Shown here piece after piece: positions 45,161 to 56,879 of a stretch of 64,000 nucleotides of DNA. This DNA is from Enchytraeus crypticus (Eukaryota > Annelida > Clitellata > Enchytraeida > Enchytraeidae), in assembly GCA_905160935.1 (NCBI GenBank), contig CAJHZI010000489.1:62001-126000 (forward strand). The letters are read 5' to 3'. A program made the translations under genes and the position numbers. How positions within the stretch are numbered: position 1 is the stretch's first letter; every line of letters begins with the position of its first letter. Under the pieces are notes generated by a model. It searched no databases, had not been told where the DNA came from, and worked only from the letters and a program-made list of their open reading frames with translations.

Positions 45161-48100
45161 CTACATCATCAATAAATAACTAAGAATGATCTTCAAATTT
45201 AAAATACGATATCCAGCTTTTATAAATAGGCCTAAATTAATGAAGCAAAGGCGATTTAACGGCTATACCAGAAGGCGATGTTTGAGACTTCTTTTACATA
45301 AAGATTCAATCAATTAGTTTTCTTGATAACTGAACAGACTGATAGAATAATAATAACAATAACAGCAATAATAATAATAATTGGCAGCGACTGTCTATTG
45401 CTCTCCAGCGATTCAATGCAGTCTGTTTCAGTGGCACTGTGGCTAATGCGGCTTCCCAGAGTGTAGAGGAATTATTTTAATCGCTACTTTGTTAAACATT
45501 TAATTAAATAAAGCCTCTTTATCTTATTTTTTTAGCCCAGGGCCCTTTACAGCCCAGGGCATTTAAAAAAATAAAATGAAGCTGATAAACCTAATGTTAA
45601 CGTCAGTTTCCTCACTCGAAAGCGATGTCAGTGAGGGGAGAGCCTAGGATTTGAACCCCGCACATACTGATCCGCGGTCGAATGTCTTACCGACATCGCC
45701 ACTGGCTCCAGTCAGTAGCGATGATATTATTATTTTTATAATATTATAAAATAATATGATATTATTATTTTTATAATAATAATAATCATCATCATCATCA
45801 TCATCATAATCATCATCTTCCCTTTAATCCCAGTCTAACTAGGGTCGGAATACGGTAGATCTACTCCACTCCTCTCTGTCCCATACAACATCATCTGTCA
45901 ATCCCCAATTTTTTAATTCGTTTTAGAAAATTTTGTAGCAATTTCCGGAGCATAGGCGCTCACCGACCGCCGAATGTCCTTTCTGACGTTGTTTGGATTT
46001 TAGTGCTTTAGTCGCCTTCTACGACACGATCAGTCACCGGTTGGTTTATTCTTCAAACATCAAGGACACAACATCAGGAAATAAAAACTAATAGTAATAA
46101 TTTAATACTAAAAATAGTAATAATAACAATAATAATAGGTGAACTTATATAAGCGCCGATAAAACAATAAGGAACAGGAGCGCTAAAGTAGTTAATGATA
46201 TGCGCGATTGAGCAAAACACTCTTAAGCTTCTTATGAAAGCTCATAAGAGATACATCTGACTGCCTAAGACTAGCAGGTAGAGTGTCCCAATCAGTAGGT
46301 CCAGAGACAACGAACCACGGATGCCATTCTTCGTTCTGGTTCATAAGACATAGATAATACCAGCGTCTGCAGATAGACCTATATGCAGATAGATAGATGT
46401 GCTAAACCTGATTGGACAGAGGCAGGTACGAAGGTATTGCTTAGATACGTAGGAGCTTGGTGAAATAGACTTTTGTAAACGATAGACGAAAGTTTATATT
46501 CAATTCTCTGAGGAATAGGAAGCCAATGTAGCCTTGTTGATGTAAGACAGGAGTAACATGCCAAAATCTAGAGATCTTCAGGGTATATCTAAATGCTAAT
46601 AATCGTGTATATATTCATCATCATCATCTTCATCTTCCCTTGAATCCCAGTTTAACTAGGGTCGGGATACGAATAGACTGTCTCAAATCCTCTCTGTCCT
46701 ACATCAAATCATCAGTCAATCCCCTATTTGAGACTTTTCCACTCGTTCATGTATTATACATATAATAACAATGATTCATATCTTAAACACGCCTTAACCG
46801 GTAACTTTAGGTAAACTTTAACAGCACTAAAATAAATTCTCCGAATATGCCACATTGTAAGCCTCTGGCATAATTGTTACAATAATAAAGCAGAGCTACG
46901 CGAGAAGTTAAAAAACATTCAATAGATATTATGTCAAAATGATCTACATAATCATACCTTGCAGTAAGACTTGACCAGAAGACGTTCCATAGATATTAGT
47001 AACACGACACGAGTACGTCCCATAATCCTCGGCCTTGACACTGTAGATAATCAGCTCGTACAGAAGATGATTAAACGCTCCTTGAATTAGACGGACTTCA
47101 TAACTGAGGAAATGTAAATAGATAATACATAAATATAGATTACTATGGGTTAAGATGGACTGCTGATAAATGCCATAAAAAAGGTCGTAAAGCTAAGGTT
47201 AACGTCAGTTTCCTTACTCGAATTGACGTCAGTGACAGGCGAGCCCAGGATTTGAAACACGCACCATCTGATCCGCGGTCGAGTATCATATCGACTTCAC
47301 CATTGGCTCCAGCCACAAGAAATAATAAGAATTGGATAGGACACATTCTAAGGGGAGATAGTTTACTAAATGAGGTCCTTGAAGGTAGAATGGAAGGCAA
47401 GAGAAGCTGAGGCAGACCGAGATTGGGAATGTTAGATGTTTTAAAGATACACTAGTATGTGGAAATGTAAAGGAAAACGGAAGACATAGAAGTGTGGAGA
47501 CGTTACATACGATTTGTCACGCTCCATGGAAAGCACTCCATCGATCAGTAAGTTGTCCCTTCACAATAGGCTATGCCTTATATGTATTTAGAGTAGCTAC
47601 TATTGTTTAGGAATATTGGCTTCTTAGGTGGTTTCTTTGTTCCTCTTCAGACACATGCAGCTTACGGTTAGTCCATACACAACATCTCTTAGTGCACTGC
47701 CTACTGGCAGGTCCATGGCACATAACGCCTCCACTCTTCTCTGTCTTACGCCTTCCTCTTCATTTCCACATATGAGTGGGTCTTTAAATCATCTAACATA
47801 CCTAATCTCGGCCTGCCCCTGCGTCTTTTTCCTTCCATTCTACCTTCTATGACCTCTTTTAATAGACCTTCCCCCCTTAGAATGTGTCCTATCCATCTCT
47901 TCTTCCTATTTCTTAATACATTTATCAACTGTCTATCTGTGCAACTCTCTCCAGGACTTCCTCATTTGTAACCTTTTGAGTCCTTTCTTAAGGTCCATGT
48001 TTCACATCCATATAATAGCGTAGTAAAAAAAAAAGTTTTCACTATCTTTATCTTTGTGTCTTTCTTTGGACTTTTTAAAAAGTTCTTTTCAATTACCAAT

Positions 48101-51100
48101 GGCCGCTTTTGCTTGTGCAATCCTACTGCATATTTCTGTCTCACATTTCCCATCATCGGTTATAGTATGACCCAAATATTTGAAACTCCTTACCTGTTCC
48201 AATTTCGTACCATTTGTTGTGATACTAACTTCACCTTTATTATTGGACACTCTCATAACCTTGGTCTTTTTTATATTAATCTTCAAGCTATATCTTAGGG
48301 CCGTATCATTCAGCCTATCCATTATCTTCTGCAATCTAATCTCGCTGCCCGCTACCATTCCTTGGTCATCTGCAAATCGTGCATCTTGTAACAAATTCCC
48401 TCCTACTTTTATTCCTTCTTCCAAGTCTTCCATGGCTTTCTCCATCATTGCCTCAGCGTAAATGTTAAACAGCAGCGCGAAATGCTACAACCTTGTCTTA
48501 CTCCACGTCCTATTTCACCTTCTTCTGAGTTTTCTTGTTGGGTTTTGATTACTGCTCTTTGATTCATGTACAAATTCAAAATTAGTCTTCTATCTCTCCA
48601 ATCAATTCCTATTCTTTTTAAGATATTCATCATCATTATCCAATCAATCCTGTCAAAGGCCTTCTCGAAGTCTACAAAGCATACAAAAACGTCATTACCA
48701 TATTCTAAGCTTCTTTCGCAAAGAACCCGCATTACTCCTATTGCTTCTCTTCTGCCGCATCCTTTCCTAAAACCAAATTGTGTCTTGCTCGGTATCATCT
48801 ATGCTTTCGACTGAATACGATTATTTACTATCTTTAATAAGATCTTCGATGCATGAGGTATTAAGCTGATTGTTCTGTAATCCGAACACTCCACAGCATT
48901 TTTGCTGTGGAGTGTTCAGAGTTATTGGAGTGTTTGTTTTTATCACTCCACAGCTTTTTTGAGAATTGGAATCATCACTGACTTGGTACAGTCGTCTGGC
49001 CAAATACCTGTACTGTATACTTCCATACATACTTCCATTAACTTTTTGAGTGTTTCTCATTCCAACATTTTTAAGAATTCTGCTTTGATTTCATCTATTC
49101 CGGCTGCCTTTCCCTTCTTCATACTGTTAATTGCAGAATAAATTTCCTCCTTCATTAAATCGGGCCCCCTTTTATCATCTTCTATGATATTCTCTTCTTC
49201 TATTTTAAAATCCTCTTGAACTGGTTTCCCGGCCTTATCATACAATTCCTCTACATATTCTCTCCATCTTTCTTTTACTTCTTCCAGCTCTGTCTTCAAT
49301 TCCCCATCGTTACCCATTATACTAATGTTCTTTGCATCTCCTTTCTTTTTCTTATCGGTTCTTGTTAAGATCCTGACTTCCTGGTACAATAGATCCGACG
49401 TCCCTCTTCTATCATATTCTGCTAAATCATCACACTTCATTCCACCAATGATCTTTTGATACACAACATAACTTTATGATATTACTCACAATATTTTAAA
49501 CACTTTATATGACCAAGAGTTCTTTCTGTGAACTACTTTATGTATCTGCTCTAATTTTTACTATCCAAAAATATACTTCATGAATTCTGAAATAATATTT
49601 CAAATTTCTTTACTTTAGTGAAGCTCTTTGAAACTGTAATTTGGTAAAATATTTTTAAACACAACTCAACGACATTGGATATATTCATTATATTGTCATT
49701 AGGATATATTCCATACCTTTTTGTAGATATACTGTAACTGGTAGACCCTTTGATCCAGACCACCTGAGTGTCAGGATCGGGAAATGGATTCGCCTCGATT
49801 AAGCATTGCAGCTCCGCCCTATAGCCCTGAGCCTGCGGCACCAACGCTCTGGTTACAGCTACCACCGGTGAAACTGTATAAACAGCCATAGAATATCATT
49901 ACAATCATCATCGTCAGCATCATCATCTTCATCATCATCATCATTATCATCATCATCATCATCATCATCATCTACATCTTCTTCATCATTATCATCTCAC
50001 GTTGAATATTACAAGAAGAAACATTAAATTACCACTATAAAAACTTTACACTTTGTTTGTTTAAAAAATTTCACCCGAGGTCAGCGAAAAGGCAATCGAT
50101 ACAGCAATATTTCTGCTATAGAACTTTGTATAAAAGTAAACAGGCATTATAGCGAAATGATCAACTACGTTGATAGCTATCACTTTTTAATACCACATGT
50201 TTAAACCGTTAGTCAATTTATTCCATTTTCCGTTTAACTAGTCCAATGAATGTCCGAGATTTTACTCTCAGATCAGCGCGGCTGGGATTCGAACCCACGA
50301 GGGTTCAATTCACCTCAGGATTTGTCATTTTAAACTTCATGACGTTACCTCTATGCTATTAAGACGTTCGTATAAATTTGTATTATTAAGACATTTGTAT
50401 AAATGTCTTAATAATACAAATGTATATTGTTTCTTGTATATTGGTTTCTTGTATATTGTTTTTATACATTTGTATAAAAACTTTATACAAATGTCCTTAT
50501 TAAGACATTTGTATAAAGTAATACGTCAAAATAAAATTGTGGATGTTTAACGGTTCATTTCAAATTAGTATTTTATCAGAGTTATCAGAATAGATCCAGC
50601 TCCGTATCGAAATAGTGACTATTAGTTTTTGCACTAAGTAGAAGAGCAATTCTAACCTTAGAATGTTAATGTAGCAATGTTATACGCATTATAATAGTCT
50701 TGAATTCATATGAAAAATCCTATAAACCTAATTTGGACACAATTCAACAATTTGTAGAAAAATCATTTCAAATTTACTACACTACTATGTTACACTCATT
50801 TGCTACACTAAAACTGAAAACTTCTGTTAAATGTAAAAAACACAAGAGTGAAGTAGTTCAAGTTCCCATCGAGGTTAAAATAATAATCATAGTTTCTTGT
50901 AGGTATTTGTATTAACGCCAAACAAATAGAATCCACATCCCCAAGATGAAAAAGATCAATATTTCGATAACACATTCAGCACGGTTAATTGGATGGTTAT
51001 TTGAAGTAGTCATATACTATAAAAATCAATATTTGACAGTATACAATGCGAGTAATTAGAAAACAACTATAATCATTTAACAGTACCGAACCAAATGTGG

Positions 51101-54100
51101 ATATAATCAACAAACAGGTTATAAGTTACATACAAGAAACTTCAAGATTCACATCATGTATCACTGAACCAACTTTGTTTGTTGCAGTACAGCGATATAC
51201 GCCTCTATCATCGGGTTTAACCTTCGTCAATTTCAACACTGACCCCTAAAATAACATTTTAGCAATGCTTAAGTAAAACTGAAAACTGTAGATATCACCT
51301 AAGTCAAATAACATCTCTACTAAAACCTAACCATAATAAAACATGACACAAATATATGGTAAGAAATATACACTAAAAAAATGTAACATAAAAGTACTAG
51401 AAATTACTCTTGACGCAAGCTCAATAAAAGGCTTCGTATTATATTTCAACTGAAAGAATTACCTAGCACTAAAACCAGAATTTTAAGATTCTATATTCTA
51501 ATTTATAAATTAAAAACAACCCAAAATAATATAAGAGATCAAAATAAGGTCTACATTACATTTTTTCCAATTAAACTAATTACTCAATAATTAATTCCAA
51601 ATATAAATATATTACTGTAACTATTTCACTATTTAGAAATCTAAAAACATTATCTAATATTCAACGCTATATCCAACCTAATACGAAATGACTAGAATTA
51701 AAGTAACCTGTAAAGTAAATATGCGTAAAGTAAAGTGTATAGTTAAAAGTAAATGAATACAAACTCTAAACTTTTCTTGCCCAATAGGCAGCAAGCTTCC
51801 TCCCAGTCTACTCCATTCTATGGTGGGATCAGGTCGAGCCGATGCGTTGCAAACCAAATTAACATCTTCACGATATTTGACCATGGTATCTCCGCTAATC
51901 TGAGCCGTGTCGAACACAGGTAGATCTATGCAAAAAATTACATAGAGCATGCATTTCAATCTAGCCTTAATTTGTAATGCAGTAAATTGATAAAAACTAA
52001 AAATTGAAATATACATATGCTGCAAAAAATAAAAGATTAAAGCTTTGAGAAACTCATATTAAAATAGTTACTCATATTCATATTCAAACAGCTTCATTCA
52101 ATAAAGCACCCATAAGTTATGATAGAGAAGATGGATTTCAGATAACAGGGCATGCCGAAGCGTAGATTTTAAAAAGTTGGTATAGCTGTTTTATACCCTA
52201 TTCACTGATTCAAAGGGAACCAGTGACGATTGAAAAAATTGTAAAGCATGGAGAAAGAGTGAGATTGAAGTCTAGAGGACTTGCAAACATCACGTGCCAA
52301 AGATTATTTGACGCGCTGCAAACGGTTAAGAGAAGTGTTGCTCCATTAGCATTAGCTAAACTAACAACTTCAGTCCATTGTATTAGCTAAACTAACTATT
52401 TCTGTCCATTGCATTAGCTAAACTAACAACTTCAGTCCATTGCATTAGCTAAACTAACTACTTCAGTCCATTGCATTTGCTAAACTAACTACTTCAGTCC
52501 ATTGTATTAGCTAAAATAATTACTTCAGTACATTGCATTAGCTAAGCTAACTACTTCAGTCCATTGAATTAGCTAAACTAACTACTTCAGTCCATTGCAT
52601 TAGCTAAACTAACTACTTTAGTACCATAAGCGGGCTGTCATCAATATTTTGTAGTCTTATCAAATTAAAAGATATATTTTACAAATTTCCTTCGTTACCA
52701 AAATCTTTTGACATACAACAATGAAAATTAAAGAATAATTATAAATTAATATTATAGCCTACATGATTAAAACGTCAAAAGCAAATGTTACTCACGAATC
52801 AATTATATTATTTAGATGTTCTAGAAATTTGACTGTACTTACACACAACCGAAATGACTCTGCTAGCCGATGCTTTACTGTTCAACGTGACTTGCACAAA
52901 GCATATATATGTTCCCTCATCAGAGACCTGAATGCTTCTAATACGCAAGCGCCACGTAAACTGAGTTGGTTTCTCCATGCTGTAGTGAATGTTATCTTCC
53001 ATCGCCATATCCTGAGATATAGGCTTGGTTACAATTGTACCATCAGCTTCTGTGTTCTGTCGCTGCCAACGTACCTTCATGTAATATAAATCAGTTTTTA
53101 AAAATACAAAATGGATAATACAGCACTGGCATTAACAAGTCAACAACCAATTTCAGCTGATGATAGAAGCTTTCATAAGCTGCTACAAGACTGCATACTA
53201 ACTGGCAATTAAACTGGGCATAGACTGTAACATGTCAGTATGTTGTCTAGTTGAAAATCAGTTGGCACAGAGTTCAAATAGCGAGCTTTCTTAGTTTCTC
53301 AGTGTCTTTTTTCAAAGTCAAAGAATAAATAGAAATAAAATTCCACCCAAAATATTATGGAACAAATTTACTTCAAAATTATGTTATATCACTAAGGCAA
53401 AAAACATATAACTATCAAAATTGTCCAAGATTTTATTGAGGTTTTTCTAGATTTTTAAAATTCTACCTGTACAAACTGAAAATGATTCCATCTGTTATTA
53501 AATTCCTTTCAAATACTATCAGATAATAATATATCTCTTTGAATAATATAATCTCTTTTTACTAATATATCTCTTTATTACTATCAGCTAATAATATATC
53601 TAATATACACTACCCTGTGTGGTCTCTAAGTCATTAAAATTAGACAAACCAAAAACAGCATGTGCCGAAAGAGGCGGCTAAGCAAGAACTGAGGAAGGCA
53701 ACAGGAAAACACCACAGACACTATATTATTTTCCAGCTATAGCCTACATTAAGGTGTGAATAAGGCGTAGCTTTTGTGAATGGATTAATTTAATGGCATG
53801 CTTTTTTGAGCACGAAAGCAGCAAGTGAGAAGGAATATATATCTTGGACCTGACATTTGGCAGGCAAAAGCTCTCACCATTGATCTACAAAATTAAATAC
53901 AGTTAACTATTTATGTCACTGAAATCATAATTTAAAATATAAAAGTTTCGCATATAAAAAGAAACTTAAATTAAAGGGAATGACACTAAAGTAAAGAAAT
54001 ATAACATTACTGCTCAATTTGCTTACCAAAATTGCTCTAACATTGCAGGATAACAGATCTAAGGTAAAATAATGCTGAGTACTTTATTTAATATTTAATG

Positions 54101-55637
54101 CTTATGTAACGTATCAATAAATTAATTAAGAAATATAAGTTTACCAGAGCACTATCTAATAAGTTTTCCACATAGCAGTCTAAGGTGACGTCTCTATCCC
54201 GTTCAGCCAGGATAAGATCAGATCCCGGAGTGATTGCAGGGTCAGTCTGTGTTATATAAACTCTCGGATCCTGACCTTTCACTAAAATATATCATAAATA
54301 TTATTACTTTGTATAAATACTTATCCATGTTATGTTAAGTTATGTTCATCTATATCCATGCTAAATGACCATGGCCAATTAAAATTATAAAATTTAATAA
54401 TGAGAGCTATTCAAAGTAGATAATAAATTAATAACTTTTTGTTACACTGAAAATATTCAGAGTTACACTTTTACAGCTCCACTTAATACATAATTTTTAC
54501 ACATATAGGGTGAGCACTAAAAATTATCCCTTAGCTAAAATAAACTAGTGTCATTTCTATTTAGATTTACAATGGACACTAAGATGTGACAATGTGAATA
54601 TTATGATTAAATTGCAATTTAAGTTGCATTTATGCTATTGAAAAAGTACTATAAGTAAAAAGTATTACATGGACTGGTGATACAATTCTTCTGATATACA
54701 GGAATTAAATAATGAATTAAAAGAATAAAAAATTAATTAAAAGAATATTTCTGCATAAGAATACATAAAAATTTAATGTTTAGTAGAGAATATCAAGCAA
54801 AATCATCTCTATACTTATATAACAGTTACCTACAGTAAAACAAGCAAATATATAATAGAATACACATCACAAGCATCAAAAACCTAAACACTATCATAAT
54901 TAGTATAGAAAACAACCAGAATCCGAGAGATACTTCATACAAATAAATCATAGCAGAGAATTACAGAAAAGGTCACAGAGGCTGTCTGACTTCCATCAAC
55001 CGAAATAATAATAATAGAATATATAATAACAGTACGGTGTCAGAAAGCACTTACATGCTTGCCTTAAGGCACATTTAGACTGCCTTACAGGTTCTGGCAG
55101 GTTACTATAAATCTTTTCCATGGTCAATCATATATTTTTTGATAGCACAGACTTGCGGAAAGTTCCAATACATGGCATATATATAATATTTCAATACATT
55201 AACCTTCTATGGGCCTGAGGGGATACCCATCATTTGCAGTGGCATTTGGACACTCTAACCGTACATCAAAACATTCAAAACGTATCCCCTCCCCAGCAGC
55301 TAGTTTTAAAATAAAACCAACAGAGGGTATAATCTAATACTTAGCTTACTTACATGCACAACTTAACTTAAAATTGAAATCAAACCTCAGCAAGGATGAA
55401 AGTTCTACTACTAATAAAGTTGCTGTATAATAAGTAAAAATTAACAAATTTAATTTAACAGTTTGTGGATCTATATATTTACAAAAAACAAAGTTCTGAA
55501 GTCTATTTACGGTAGATATGTTGACCAATTTAATGAAAATCATGATAAAATTTGGATCCAACAAAATACAAAATTAAAATTTTCTAACCTTGATTCATCA
55601 TAAGAAGTACAAATAGTATATTAACTTTGCTCTTCAT
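45015..55637 (-). CDS. Lac: Lachesin-like GPI-anchored Ig cell-adhesion protein
   Basis: Cell-surface adhesion protein of the lachesin/IgLON type, 379 aa from eight exons: 55589-55637, 54145-54281, 52843-53074, 51765-51925, 51134-51245, 49717-49873, 46958-47103, 45015-45160. All joints are in frame. Residues 1-16 form a short signal peptide (MKSKVNILFVLLMMNQ). Ig1 (~25-140): VTLDCYVE, VRWQRQ, DEGTYICFVQV. Ig2 (~142-232): VNLVCNASARPDPTIEWSR, DDRGVYRCTATNKVG. Ig3 (~234-331): AELQCLIEANPFPD, VVWIKG, EDYGTYSCRVTN. Each Ig has its Cys pair and Trp. The end GNERLDSSAAMMKP followed by ILYVAFFAVFLAMM looks like a GPI signal. Lachesins act in septate junctions and neuronal surfaces in insects; the role here is inferred. 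It could equally be named an IgLON or neurotrimin relative. Introns hold LINE and SINE copies and a minisatellite. Confidence 0.92.
45583..45713 (-). mobile_element. SINE-A copy, minus strand
   Basis: Plus-strand text reads GTTAACGTCAGTTTCCTCAC, then GATTTGAACCCCGCACATAC (B box complement) and CCGACATCGCCACTGGCTCC. Intron 7 of the lachesin-like gene. Confidence 0.8.
45780..46085 (-). mobile_element. LINE family C, 3' fragment with (ATG)n tail
   Basis: Begins (AAT)n(CAT)n, then CTTCCCTTTAATCCCAGTCT, GGAGCATAGGCGCTCACCGA, GACGTTGTTTGGATTTTAGT and CGACACGATCAGTCACCGG. Confidence 0.85.
46125..46565 (-). mobile_element. LINE family G (CR1-like) 3' fragment
   Basis: Minus frame LTSTRLHWLPIPQRIEYKLS and SIVYKSLFHQAPTYLS, then WDTLPASLRQS and FHKKLKSVLLNRAYH, ending at an AATAATAATA-type tail. 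Typical CR1-like C-terminus. Confidence 0.82.
46615..46745 (-). mobile_element. LINE family C, short 3' fragment
   Basis: (CAT)n, CTTCCCTTGAATCCCAGTTT, AACTAGGGTCGGGATACGAA, TCTGTCCTAC. Only about 130 bp. Confidence 0.8.
46958..47103 (-). CDS. Lac: Lachesin-like exon 7: second half of Ig3
   Basis: Acceptor CCTCAG, donor GTATGA. Encodes YEVRLIQGAFNHLLYELII, SVKAEDYGTYSCRVTNIYG and GQVLLQ. Confidence 0.92.
47190..47316 (-). mobile_element. SINE-A copy, minus strand
   Basis: GTTAACGTCAGTTTCCTTAC, GGCGAGCCCAGGATTTGAAA, GATCCGCGGTCGAGTATC, CACCATTGGCTCCAGCC. Confidence 0.8.
47322..47530 (+). mobile_element. LINE family E 3' fragment, plus strand
   Basis: Plus-strand text matches the reverse of the neighbouring minus copy: AATTGGATAGGACACATTCT, GGTCCTTGAAGGTAGAATGG and GGAAGACATAGAAGTGTGG. 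It lies 150 bp from, and inverted to, the long E copy at 47670. Confidence 0.78.
47670..49480 (-). mobile_element. LINE family E, long RT-bearing copy
   Basis: Longest E copy, in lachesin-like intron 6, sense. Coding order: MKKGKAAGIDEIKAEFLKML (49057-49464), FGFRKGCGRREAIGVMRVLC and CFVDFEKAFDRIDW (48445-48798), RFADDQGMVAGSEIRLQKIM and SFKYLGHTITDDGKCETEI (48089-48448), LLYGCETWTLRKD (47962-48156), NRKKRWIGHILRGEGLLKEV and GRPRLGMLDDLKTHSYVEMK (47746-47928). RT and C-terminal tail are present in several frames with breaks; the endonuclease is missing. A fold-back at 48884-48917 interrupts it. Confidence 0.93.
48884..48917. repeat. Fold-back palindrome inside LINE E, 15-bp arms
   Basis: Arms 48884-48898 and 48903-48917 (GAACACTCCACAGCA), loop TTTT. 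CACTCCACAGC recurs about 40 bp later, so a back-and-forth template switch explains the insert. Confidence 0.88.
49717..49873 (-). CDS. Lac: Lachesin-like exon 6: first half of Ig3
   Basis: Acceptor ATACAG, donor GTATGG. Encodes SPVVAVTRALVPQAQG, AELQCLIEANPFPDPDTQ and VVWIKG. Confidence 0.9.
49903..49997. repeat. (CAT)n microsatellite
   Basis: (CAT)n with CTT interruptions, immediately upstream of the exon 6 acceptor region. No family C body follows. Confidence 0.88.
50130..50365 (-). mobile_element. SINE-D copy, minus strand
   Basis: Best-preserved member. Minus strand: AGCATAGAGGTAACGTCATG, B box GTGGGTTCGAATCCC, AGTAAAATCTCGGACATTCA, CATGTGGTATTAAAAAGTGA. About 235 bp. Confidence 0.82.
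50376..50515. repeat. Nested AT-rich fold-back palindromes
   Basis: Perfect 21-bp arms at 50376-50396 and 50401-50421 (spacer GTAT), then 13-bp arms at 50466-50478 and 50482-50494. A further copy of AAGACATTTGTATAAA follows at about 50502. Directly adjoins the SINE-D head. Confidence 0.9.
51134..51245 (-). CDS. Lac: Lachesin-like exon 5: second half of Ig2
   Basis: Acceptor TTTTAG, donor GTATGT. Encodes GSVLKLTKVKPDDRGVYRC and TATNKVGSVIHDVNLEVS. Missed by a simple long-ORF search because it is only 37 codons. Confidence 0.9.
51765..51925 (-). CDS. Lac: Lachesin-like exon 4: first half of Ig2
   Basis: Acceptor GCATAG, donor GTTTGT. Encodes LPVFDTAQISG, REDVNLVCNASARPDPTIEW and LLPIGQEKFR. 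Confidence 0.88.
52345..52622. repeat. 31-bp minisatellite
   Basis: About nine units of GTCCATTGCATTAGCTAAAC plus TAACTACTTCA, in lachesin-like intron 3. Confidence 0.95.
52843..53074 (-). CDS. Lac: Lachesin-like exon 3: second half of Ig1
   Basis: Acceptor TGAAG, donor GTAAGT. Encodes VRWQRQNTEADGT, FTWRLRIRSIQVSDEGTYIC and the closing strand; phase 1 end. Confidence 0.9.
53505..53600. repeat. Imperfect duplication, AT-rich
   Basis: ACTATCAGATAATAATATAT recurs as ACTATCAGCTAATAATATAT about 60 bp away, with ATCTCTTT words between. Confidence 0.7.
53660..53725 (+). mobile_element. Interspersed repeat H (short)
   Basis: GCGGCTAAGCAAGAACTGAG and GAAGGCAACAGGAAAACACC recur at 63690-63745 (plus) and about 56580-56645 (minus). 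Nature unknown. Confidence 0.5.
54145..54281 (-). CDS. Lac: Lachesin-like exon 2: first half of Ig1
   Basis: Acceptor TTTTAG, donor GTAAAC. Encodes KGQDPRVYITQTDPAI, then LAERDRDVTLDCYVEN with the first Ig1 cysteine. Confidence 0.88.
54282..55588. other. Lachesin-like intron 1, no feature seen
   Basis: AT-rich; no repeat copy or further exon recognised. Confidence 0.45.
55589..55637 (-). CDS. Lac: Lachesin-like exon 1: signal peptide
   Basis: ATG to AATCAAG, 16 codons plus one base; donor GTTAGA. Hydrophobic core VNILFVLLMM. Confidence 0.82.
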
Positions 55638-55719
55638 CTTCGATCTGTGGTAGACTATTGTCCGGCTGTAATCTGATATTAACATAACAAATAACAAATA
55701 CAGTTTGTGATATTGCATA

Positions 55720-55850
55720 GTCATCATCAGTATCTTCTCTTAAATCCCAGTTTGATTATGGTTAGGGTGGGGATAAGAATAGACCTTCCCCATTCCTCTC
55801 TGTCCCATACCATATCATCAGGCAGTCCCCTACAATCTCTTCTAATCGCT
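55720..55850 (-). mobile_element. LINE family C, short 3' fragment
   Basis: ATCATCAGTATCTTCTCTTAA, TCCCAGTTTGATTATGG, CCATTCCTCTCTGTCCCATA, CATATCATCAGGCAGTCCCC. Just upstream of the lachesin-like gene. Confidence 0.75.
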
Positions 55851-55935
55851 TTGTAATTTTGTGATATAGCATATCTCAATTTATTTAGTAAAAATAAAGT
55901 AACTATCATCATACACATGATTAAAGTCACTTATA

Positions 55936-55989
55936 TATATACTATTATATATATAATATTATATATATATATATATATAATATATATAT
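55936..55989. repeat. (TA)n microsatellite
   Basis: TA run with AATA interruptions. Confidence 0.9.
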
Positions 55990-56119
55990 TACAAATAAAT
56001 CGAAAGAATTAAATTCACACCTGCACAATCAATCATACCTTTTGTTTACTATTTACAACCTTCACCTTCAGTTTCACGAACTTGGAACAAGCCGTTTTAA
56101 GTTTAAGTTTAAGTTGAAT

Positions 56120-56410
56120 ATTTGAAACTCCTTACCTGTTCCAATTTCGTACCACTTAATGTGACATTAACTTCGCCTATATTATTGGACACTCTCATAA
56201 CCCTGGTCTTTTTATATTAATCTTCATGCCAGATCTCAATGCCGTATTATTCAGCCTATCCATTATCTTCTGCAGTCCAGTCTCGCTGCCCGCTACCATT
56301 CCTTGGTCATCTGCAAATCGAACAGCGTGTAACAATTTTCCTCCTACTTTTTTATTCCTTCTACCATGTCTTCCAGGCTTCCTCCATCATTGCCTCAGCG
56401 TAAATGTGTA
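56120..56410 (-). mobile_element. LINE family E, internal RT fragment
   Basis: Matches 48170-48460 of the long copy: TTGAAACTCCTTACCTGTTC, CAGCCTATCCATTATCTTCT, CGCTGCCCGCTACCATTCCT, ATTGCCTCAGCGTAAATG. Confidence 0.85.
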
Positions 56411-56469
56411 TTATGCAGCATAATAAGCACCCCACAGTCCATAGATCAACAAGTTAATCCTTAAGGCTC

Positions 56470-56545
56470 TACATTATGCACTCTATGCCTCTGCCTCTGT
56501 GCCTCTACCTCTATGCCTATGCCTCTGCCTCTATGCCTATGCACA
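56470..56545. repeat. 12-bp (CTCTATGCCTCT)-type repeat
   Basis: Imperfect CTATGCCTCTGC repeats. Confidence 0.75.
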
Positions 56546-56879
56546 CTATATGTGGGCCGACACTGCCTACTGCAGCTTCAATATATTTGCCTTCTGATGT
56601 GGTTACCCGTCGCCTTCCTCAGTTCTTGATTAGTCGCCTCTTACACGTGCAGTTAACGGCTGGTTAATTTATTCTTCGGTGTTTCGGAAGCAATTAACAT
56701 GTGATTAGGGATGGAGATGCAGCTCATCTAAAGCCACTTTTTATTCAAAAGCTATGAATTTTAGAGAATTAGAAAGGAAGTTATCCTGGTTTCATAACGC
56801 TATATAATTATATGCATGAACTTTGACCATATAATGATATTACTCTACACATTGACGGCGGGCTTAGCGCACTTGAGCT

